Assembly: GCF_033283405.1 (NCBI RefSeq)
Contig: NZ_JAWMQR010000004.1
Location: 62,001-126,000 of the forward strand
Source: Halioxenophilus sp033283405
Lineage (GTDB): Bacteria; Pseudomonadota; Gammaproteobacteria; Pseudomonadales; Cellvibrionaceae
Length of the DNA stretch: 64,000 nt
Direction: 5' to 3'
Within the stretch, counting starts at the first letter, position 1. Each line of letters opens with the position of its first letter. Below the pieces are notes generated by a model, which saw only the letters and a program-made list of their open reading frames with translations, was not told where the DNA came from and ran no database searches. Both the position numbers and the translations under genes were made by a program. Of this stretch, positions 62,476 to 64,000 are shown piece after piece.

Positions 62476-64000
62476 TTATTGCGCGAGATCACCGGTAGTC
62501 ACCGGCTGTGCCACCAGCGCCACATCGATGGCTGAGAAGAGCACGCTGATATCGTCGTATTCAGACTGCTCCACGCCCACACACAGCAGAGCTCTCGTCT
62601 CGAGGAACTCCTCATCCTGGTCATCTGGTTCATCGAGAACCGCGTAGCAGTGCACCCGATTGACGAACCGATCGACCAATTTGGTACGCCACTGGGCAGC
62701 CTCCTGGCCAGTTACCATCACCTGTATCGGGTGGTGCAGCTCCTCAACGGCCTGTAGCAGGCTGTCGTGCAGCTCCGGTTGTGCCTCTACCGATGGCCAG
62801 AGCGCCTCCACGATTCGTCGCGCCGCTTGAGTGTATTTCTCCTCCGAGGCCAGGTGGCCAAGACGGGCCAGCGCTTTGGCAGCAACGCCATTACCGGAAG
62901 GTGTTACCCGATCATAGAGCGGCTTAGCACGGTGAATCAGCTGTTCGTGCTCACTGCTGGTGAAGAAGAGTCCACCCGCCTCCGGGTCGTCAAACAGTTC
63001 CAGTGTGGTGTCGGCAATCTCGACCAACAGTTTGAAATCCTGATCCCGCCACTGGGACTCCAAACACTCTAACAAGGCATCCATCATAAAGGCGTAGTCA
63101 TCCAGGAAGCCAAGTACCTTCACTTGCCCATCCCGCCAGGTGGCGTAGAGGCGACCCTGGTGCCAGAGGTGGTAGGAGAGGAAGTCGATACAACGCAGCG
63201 CTGCGCTCACCATCAACGGGTCTTCCAGAATACGGCCGGCAATCGCCAATCCGCGCACAACCAGGGCATTGCTGGAGCTTAAAATTTTGTCGTCGCGGGC
63301 CGGACGCAGACGGTGGCGACGCTGGGTTGTGAGTTTAGCGATACCACTGCGGTAGGCCGCGTTGACCTCCTGGGCACTCAAGCCAAGCTCCTCCACCACA
63401 TCCGAAACCCGGCCAACCACCTGAATGTGCCATAGCCCATAGAAGTTAGGCATACCCTGCCAGCGGCAGAGAATCGACATCACCTCATACTCGCGCTCGG
63501 TCAGCAGCGTGCGCAGCTCTTCTGTCTGCCAACAGTAGTAAGCACCCTCTCCAAAGGCGTTGTCGGAATCCAGCGAGCTGTAAAACGCGCCTTCGCCATT
63601 GCTCATCTCCGAGCAGACCCACTGGGCAATACCCCGCGCCGTTTTGGCAAACAGGGATGACTTTATCGCCTTGGAGGCCTCGGCGTAGATGGCGAGCAGA
63701 CAGGCGTTGTCGTACAGCATCTTTTCGAAATGCGGTATCGACCATTGACTATCGGTGGAGTAGCGGAAAAAGCCGCCACCAACGAGGTCGCGAATGCCGC
63801 CACGGGACATCATCATTAAGGTCAGGTGGAGGTGTTGCTTGGCCCGAGTGGCCAACGCGGTGGACTCACGGCTGGCGATCAACAGCCTTTGCAACTGGAA
63901 AGGCAATGCAAATTTAGGCGCATGGCCAAAGCCGCCGTATTGACGGTCGGCGGTGTTGAGCAGGTTTTTCACCGACTGCTTCAGTGGCGCCAGATGCAAG
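62476..64000 (-). CDS. YyaL/SSP411-type thioredoxin-domain protein, C-terminal part (cut by window edge)
   Basis: At least 507 residues lie in the window; the start is beyond base 64000. The visible part is the (alpha/alpha)6-barrel: YGGFGHAPKFALPFQLQRLL, GGIRDLVGGGFFRYSTDSQW, HFEKMLYDNACLLAIYAEA. These motifs are characteristic of the DUF255/YyaL family whose N-terminal thioredoxin-like domain is outside the window. The function is not well defined. Confidence 0.9.
   Translation of the reverse strand, partial: LHLAPLKQSVKNLLNTADRQYGGFGHAPKFALPFQLQRLLIASRESTALATRAKQHLHLTLMMMSRGGIRDLVGGGFFRYSTDSQWSIPHFEKMLYDNACLLAIYAEASKAIKSSLFAKTARGIAQWVCSEMSNGEGAFYSSLDSDNAFGEGAYYCWQTEELRTLLTEREYEVMSILCRWQGMPNFYGLWHIQVVGRVSDVVEELGLSAQEVNAAYRSGIAKLTTQRRHRLRPARDDKILSSSNALVVRGLAIAGRILEDPLMVSAALRCIDFLSYHLWHQGRLYATWRDGQVKVLGFLDDYAFMMDALLECLESQWRDQDFKLLVEIADTTLELFDDPEAGGLFFTSSEHEQLIHRAKPLYDRVTPSGNGVAAKALARLGHLASEEKYTQAARRIVEALWPSVEAQPELHDSLLQAVEELHHPIQVMVTGQEAAQWRTKLVDRFVNRVHCYAVLDEPDDQDEEFLETRALLCVGVEQSEYDDISVLFSAIDVALVAQPVTTGDLAQ

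Overview
The window looks like a piece of chromosome from a free-living, probably marine or aquatic gammaproteobacterium. The basis is gene content: an Opp peptide transporter, MsrPQ, PntAB, an E. coli-type CysH, a psi-like gene beside rimI, FAN1 plus a DinG/XPD-like helicase, several c-di-GMP proteins and intracellular polyhydroxyalkanoate (PHA) metabolism. GC is moderately high in genes and falls in a few long gene-free stretches. I cannot name the genus. I see no tRNA, rRNA, CRISPR array, phage module or intact transposase.

Layout. 0-5 kb: the first 57 codons of a radical SAM protein of the ArsS type (minus), a divergent MtnP-type phosphorylase, and an ammonium transporter fused to PAS-PAS-GGDEF-EAL. 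5.4-9.7 kb: a 48-residue Cys-rich peptide gene and an overlapping FAN1/helicase repair pair. 10-16 kb: a PHB-depolymerase-like esterase, then a cassette of porin, small PBP-like protein, second porin and membrane diguanylate cyclase. 16.5-26.6 kb: MaeB, a GlxA-type regulator, a membrane MORN-repeat protein, an Sfp-type PPTase, an orphan ParA, cytochrome b561, cytochrome c' and MsrPQ.

26.8-29.6 kb holds two adjoining pseudogenes, a histidine kinase with an H-NOX-associated (HNOBA-like) sensor region and its response regulator with a degenerate HD-GYP-like output. Both are broken by stops and frameshifts, and the regulator also carries a 264-bp MITE-like element. 29.7-42.2 kb: ChrA, thioredoxin, carbonic anhydrase, PntAB, intracellular PHA depolymerase, a lone ExbD, thiolase, a 2.1-kb gene-free stretch and a Lys/Ala-rich AlgP-like protein with AT-hooks. 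42.3-51.8 kb: two proteins of unknown role, a secreted fusion of a chalcone-isomerase-like domain to a TonB C-terminal domain, an AsmA-like protein, GpmA, an AI-2E family permease, DeaD and a LysE-type exporter. 51.9-64 kb: oppABC plus a fused oppDF, HspQ, HolD-like psi, RimI, HPF, CysH, a flavodoxin-like protein, a GDPD and the C-terminal part of a YyaL-type protein.

How the genes fit together. Thiolase, PhaZ, the AlgP/PhaF-like protein, MaeB and PntAB suggest carbon storage linked to acetyl-CoA and NADPH supply. Two c-di-GMP enzymes sit with transport-like sensory inputs (ammonium; porin plus PBP). A third signalling locus, probably for nitric oxide, has been lost. The most unusual items are the Amt-GGDEF-EAL fusion, the porin/PBP/porin/DGC cassette, the Cys-rich peptide, the CHI-like/TonB fusion and the MITE inside the decayed NO-signalling locus.
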